DNA from: a virus
Virus record (IMG/VR): IMGVR_UViG_3300035698_024138
Coordinates: 1 to 36,287 of that record
Strand: one strand, 5' to 3'
DNA: 36,287 nucleotides
Every line of letters starts with the position of its first letter. The stretch's first letter is position 1. Positions 32,777 to 36,287 of the stretch are shown here, piece by piece. Made by a program: the position numbers and the translations under genes. Below the pieces are notes generated by a model. The model did not search any database. It saw only the letters and a list, made by a program, of their open reading frames with translations, and had not been told where the DNA came from.

Positions 32777-33763
32777 ATGTTTAATAATAAAAATATACCA
32801 ATAATTAAAAGTGAAAATTTCTTTCAAAGTAAATACGATGAATTTAAAAGGGTAAATAATTCGAGTGATGAGGAGAAATCATATTCATTCACAACAAATA
32901 AACTTAAAAAAGATGTTTTAAATTTGATGTTGAATGATGATGATAGTCATTATAATATAAAAGGTAAAATGGGTGATAAATTGGAAGAATTTTTTGATAA
33001 GGGAATAATTGTACCTACATTTCAAAAAAAATCATCATACTTTGATACTCTTTCAATGTTTTGGAGTAAAGTAAGAAAAAGACAAACCAAAGTTTTGGCA
33101 TTTTTCAATCCAGAAAAAAATAATATAACATTAATGATGAGTAACTTAAGAGATAAAAATGGAGAAATAGAAGCCAAAAATTTAACGAAATTATTGGTTC
33201 ATGAAATTATACATTTTTGTGCCAGAAACAATCATGAAAATTATAAAGAAATATATTTTAATATATTTTTAAAATTTTATACATCATTTTTTAGAAATTT
33301 ATATGGCAAAGAAATATTTAATAAAATAGAAAATGATAAATATTATAAGGCATGTTTATATACTATGATGGAATGTTTATTTTTTAATGAGGATCCAAAA
33401 ATGGATTCATTGGGTGGTATATTGGTTTGGCCTGATGCATTTGCCGCACCATTTCATATGATGAAAAATAAATTATTTAAAGGTAATGATAAACCAGGTG
33501 AAATATTGGAAAAAGGTAGAGCTGGTATGAAAGATCTACTAATAAATTATCAAAATGTTGGATCGGATGAAAAAAATGTTAAGAAATATGCAGCAATACA
33601 TATGGGATTATTTTTTACATATCAAGACATGTTTCCTAATAAAAATATAACAACATTCCCATATCAAGAATTAATAGCGACAAGTGAAGTTGCTTCTATA
33701 ATGTCTGAATATAAATACCAGCAAAACGCAGTTGATTTAATCAACTCAACGGAGATAAAATAA
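32777..33763 (+). CDS. HExxH metallopeptidase-like protein
   Basis: 328 aa from the ATG at 32777 (AAAAGGA nine bases upstream; an in-frame GTG at 32774 is the alternative). LTKLLVHEIIHFCARNNHENY contains HEIIH at 142-146, the zinc-binding and catalytic motif of zincin peptidases, in a hydrophobic helix as expected. A third ligand is not certain; E in the later TSEVASIMSEY stretch or a downstream His is possible. No signal peptide. It lies between the tube paralogue and a large helical protein and has its own late-type motif copy. A virion-assembly protease or a host-targeting peptidase are both possible. The T4 prohead protease is of a different, serine type. Confidence 0.7.
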   Translation: MFNNKNIPIIKSENFFQSKYDEFKRVNNSSDEEKSYSFTTNKLKKDVLNLMLNDDDSHYNIKGKMGDKLEEFFDKGIIVPTFQKKSSYFDTLSMFWSKVRKRQTKVLAFFNPEKNNITLMMSNLRDKNGEIEAKNLTKLLVHEIIHFCARNNHENYKEIYFNIFLKFYTSFFRNLYGKEIFNKIENDKYYKACLYTMMECLFFNEDPKMDSLGGILVWPDAFAAPFHMMKNKLFKGNDKPGEILEKGRAGMKDLLINYQNVGSDEKNVKKYAAIHMGLFFTYQDMFPNKNITTFPYQELIATSEVASIMSEYKYQQNAVDLINSTEIK

Positions 33764-33778
33764 AACGAGGTGATATAA

Positions 33779-36287
33779 ATGGCCAACAATTTAATTGATA
33801 AAAGTACATTAGACGCTATAAATAATTTGAGAAAAACTTTAGAAATTTCAAATAGAATCAATAGCAAACATAGTGCGTCTACTGGTAATCCAAATGATAG
33901 CGAATCATTGCGAAAATTAAATGAAATTAAATGGAATCCGGCCAAATTTATTTCCGAATCAAAGAAATTCAATTCTACACTTGGTCCATTAATAGGTCAT
34001 AAAGCACAAATGATTATGGCACTTGATGGTGTTAAGTTACATGATGATACTATTAAAGATCTTGATAAAATATTTAATAAAACTAAAACCAATAGTTCTG
34101 GTATAATGGATGGACCAAGTTTATCAGAAAAAATTTTAAGAACATTATCAAATAGTTCCGATTCAACAAATAAAGTATTTCAATTTTTTAGTAGTTTCTT
34201 TACACCAAGAGCTGCAGGCAAAAAATCATCATATGAAATTGAATTAAGATATGGGAAAAATTCAATATCAAATATACAGCAAGGATTATATTATACACAT
34301 AGAAGGTTGTCATTTATACAAGAAGGAATAGAAACAATTGTAGAGATAATGCAACAAGCTAGAGAAGATAATAAAAAAGATAGAGTTACAATTCCTGGAT
34401 ATGAAAGAATAAGAAATACAAAAGGTGTAACTGGAGCAATTGGTGGAAAAATAGATAGGGCTGTGAAATATGTTGATGAAAGATTTGGTGATTTATCAAA
34501 AAACTTTTTAAGAACTAAAGCATTAAAAGGTATAAATGCACTTTCAAAGGTAGCCGGTCTTACTAAAGATGTTGGGTCAAGTACATTAAACCCACAAATA
34601 TATGCCGCTGGTTTGATGGGTGAAACAATTTTAAAAAAATTGGTAAAAGGTCTTGCAAATGATTTTGAAAAAGTTGATGAAATAATAGATAGGATTAATG
34701 ATACAGTTAATTCAGTTGTTGAAGAAGTTAATAATTTTAAATTAATAATGACTTCATCGAAATATTTTAACGGTAATACTAAATTATATTTAAATGATAA
34801 GAAACTTGCCGCTAATTTGCATAGACAATATACCAAATCTGCTAAAAATATACGCTATAATCTTTCTTTGATGGATTCAATAGGAAATGATATCGAGAAA
34901 GAAAAATCAAGAAAAAATGAAAACATATCTGAAATAATTGATATGTTTAATACATTACAGACTCGTTTGATTAGTATATCTTCTAAATTTGAAATTGATG
35001 GAAAATTATTAAAGTCTATAATGTTATCTACTACAGATAGTGTTTTAGAAGATGGCCAATTATCAAATGATTTAATAAATATACCACTTAATGATTTTAA
35101 AACAAAAAGTGGTGTTAATATTAAAAACCATCAGGCCAATTTAAAGAAAAAAAGTAATGCTAGTGTTGATATTAATGAGAAAAGACTTGATATAGAAACA
35201 AAAGACGTAAAATCAAAGTTAAAAGCTGTAAATAAAGACATTAAAGATGCTAGTAAAAAAGGATTAAAGCAAGTAAAAAGATATACTAATGCAGGAATTG
35301 GTGCATTAACTGAAACTACAAAAGAGTATTTTGAAGATATAAAAATTGCACAAGAAACATCAAAACTATCCCAATCAGTTTTAGATATGATGAAGGGTAA
35401 TAAGTCCACCGATGAATTAGAGAAATCTAGCATTGAAGATTTAAGATCAATATGTACACTTTTAGAAATAGAGTTCGATTCAAAAACTAAAAGGGAAACA
35501 TTGGCAAGAAAAATTACCAGTGCAATTCGCTTTAAAGATATAAAAGAGGAAGCATTAAGCGAAAATATAACTAGATTAACTAAAATAATAAAAGAAAAAA
35601 ATGAGATTGTTGAAAAACTAAAAAATAATGGTAAGCGATATGTAGATAAAGGTATTGAAAAAGGAAAAGAATATTTAAGTAAATTAAAAAAAGCAGTTGT
35701 CACAAAAGTAGACCCAATTAATGGTACAATGGTCGTTACCGACACTGATGGTACTGAGAAAGAAGTTCCAATAGGTAGTGGATTTATATCTGATACATAT
35801 ACCAAGAGTAAAAATTATATAAATGAAACAATTGAATCCAATAATTTAACCGATACCGTAAATAATATAAAGCAAAAAGCAGGCGATGTTTTAACAAAAG
35901 TAAAAGAAAAAACAAAGGCTTCAATATCAAATTTTACAAATGGTGAAACATCAGAATCAGATAATGTAACGATAAATGATAATAAACCAGTCAATAATAA
36001 AAACAAGGGAATAATACAAATAATAAAAGAACTTGTTTATGGTACTGATAATATTAAAAAAGCTGAAAAGGAAGCTAAGAAAAAACAAATTGGTTTAATG
36101 CCAATAATGGAAAAGAGAGTATTTGGGGAAACTGGTAAACCAAATGATCCAAATGATAAAGTTTCTTGGTGGTCTAGAATTTTTAGTAGTAAAAATGAGA
36201 AGAAAGAAGATAAAAAAGAAAAGAGCGTTTCTTGGTGGTCTAGAATTTTTAGTAGTAAAAATGAGAAGAAAGAAGATAAAAAAGAAA
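33779..36287 (+). CDS. Large helical virion protein, tape-measure candidate; partial, runs off the window
   Basis: The frame is open from the ATG at 33779 (ACGAGGTG upstream) to the last base, about 836 codons, with no stop, so the 3' end lies outside the window. The protein is Lys/Asn/Ser-rich and mostly helical, with long heptad-like stretches (about residues 150-340 and 450-640) and a short SAP-like segment near 559-583 (IEDLRSICTLLEIEFDSKTK). There are two moderately hydrophobic regions but no clear signal peptide. From residue 795 a 22-residue unit beginning VSWWSRIFSS is repeated in tandem. Size, helical character and a place soon after the tube genes suggest a tape-measure protein, whose length sets tail length; an internal capsid protein is an alternative. 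Minus-strand frames here are its shadow. Confidence 0.72.
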   Translation, partial: MANNLIDKSTLDAINNLRKTLEISNRINSKHSASTGNPNDSESLRKLNEIKWNPAKFISESKKFNSTLGPLIGHKAQMIMALDGVKLHDDTIKDLDKIFNKTKTNSSGIMDGPSLSEKILRTLSNSSDSTNKVFQFFSSFFTPRAAGKKSSYEIELRYGKNSISNIQQGLYYTHRRLSFIQEGIETIVEIMQQAREDNKKDRVTIPGYERIRNTKGVTGAIGGKIDRAVKYVDERFGDLSKNFLRTKALKGINALSKVAGLTKDVGSSTLNPQIYAAGLMGETILKKLVKGLANDFEKVDEIIDRINDTVNSVVEEVNNFKLIMTSSKYFNGNTKLYLNDKKLAANLHRQYTKSAKNIRYNLSLMDSIGNDIEKEKSRKNENISEIIDMFNTLQTRLISISSKFEIDGKLLKSIMLSTTDSVLEDGQLSNDLINIPLNDFKTKSGVNIKNHQANLKKKSNASVDINEKRLDIETKDVKSKLKAVNKDIKDASKKGLKQVKRYTNAGIGALTETTKEYFEDIKIAQETSKLSQSVLDMMKGNKSTDELEKSSIEDLRSICTLLEIEFDSKTKRETLARKITSAIRFKDIKEEALSENITRLTKIIKEKNEIVEKLKNNGKRYVDKGIEKGKEYLSKLKKAVVTKVDPINGTMVVTDTDGTEKEVPIGSGFISDTYTKSKNYINETIESNNLTDTVNNIKQKAGDVLTKVKEKTKASISNFTNGETSESDNVTINDNKPVNNKNKGIIQIIKELVYGTDNIKKAEKEAKKKQIGLMPIMEKRVFGETGKPNDPNDKVSWWSRIFSSKNEKKEDKKEKSVSWWSRIFSSKNEKKEDKKE
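36161..36287 (+). repeat. 66-bp direct tandem repeat, cut by the window end
   Basis: The sequence from 36161 recurs from 36227 without a single difference over the 61 bases available, giving a 66-bp (22-codon) period in frame with the host gene. The encoded unit is WWSRIF followed by a Lys/Glu-rich stretch. More copies may follow. Confidence 0.9.

Noticed and set aside
33664-36006. Several minus-strand open frames opposite the last gene
   Set aside because: They are antisense shadows of one long plus-strand frame that is open from 33779 to the window end and has a ribosome binding site.
1-36287. Recoded stop codons, as in some huge phages
   Set aside because: Known-family genes (beta, beta', sheath, spike, recombinase) are full length with TAA, TAG and TGA all acting as ends; no in-frame stop interrupts them.
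1-36287. CRISPR arrays, insertion sequences, tRNA genes
   Set aside because: No regularly spaced repeats, transposase motifs, terminal inverted repeats or cloverleaf arrangements were seen on reading.

Overview
The window is a very AT-rich, tightly packed stretch of a large contractile-tailed bacteriophage (T4-like myophage virion plan, probably a jumbo or huge phage). The tail sheath, two tail-tube-type proteins, gp5-like spike, PAAR tip, gp53-like wedge protein and fibre-like proteins show this. The phage also carries its own multisubunit RNA polymerase: beta' and beta each in one unsplit chain. Genes start with strong AGGAGG-type ribosome binding sites and use normal TAA/TAG/TGA stops. The host cannot be told from the sequence. 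No tRNA, CRISPR array, insertion sequence or rRNA was seen, and no gene-free gap exceeds 300 bases.

Layout. 1-2970: a metallophosphoesterase fused to a permuted NlpC/P60-like domain, then a beta-helix fibre-like protein, closed by a bidirectional terminator. 3009-3539: the only minus-strand gene, of unknown function. 3564-13186: a host-type sigma70 promoter followed by an apparent operon of a 472-aa unknown protein, beta' (interrupted by an intein in the catalytic trigger loop) and beta (with a long N-terminal extension). 13241-17547: a membrane protein, a small helical protein, a RecA/UvsX-like recombinase, and two unknown genes, the first with a highly structured leader; a strong GC-rich terminator ends the block. 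17634-28085: a possible HNH-like protein and baseplate genes (gp53-like/beta-propeller fusion, coiled-coil protein, unknown, spike, PAAR, two membrane proteins, wedge-like proteins). 28185-31762: tail sheath and tail tube, closed by a terminator. 31871-33763: a tail-tube paralogue and an HExxH metallopeptidase-like protein. 33779-end: a large helical protein, a tape-measure candidate, cut by the window end inside a 66-bp tandem repeat.

How it may work together. Seven copies of one motif, a T-run followed by GGAACA(T/A)A, lie upstream of genes, almost all for virion or membrane proteins. The RNA polymerase operon instead has a -35/-10 host promoter. The simplest reading is a cascade: host polymerase makes the phage enzyme, its beta' must splice out an intein placed directly after the catalytic trigger-loop histidine, and the enzyme then reads the repeated motif to express late genes. 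The 472-aa protein in the same operon is a candidate promoter-specificity subunit. The motif, gene positions and intein boundaries are seen in the sequence; the cascade is inference.
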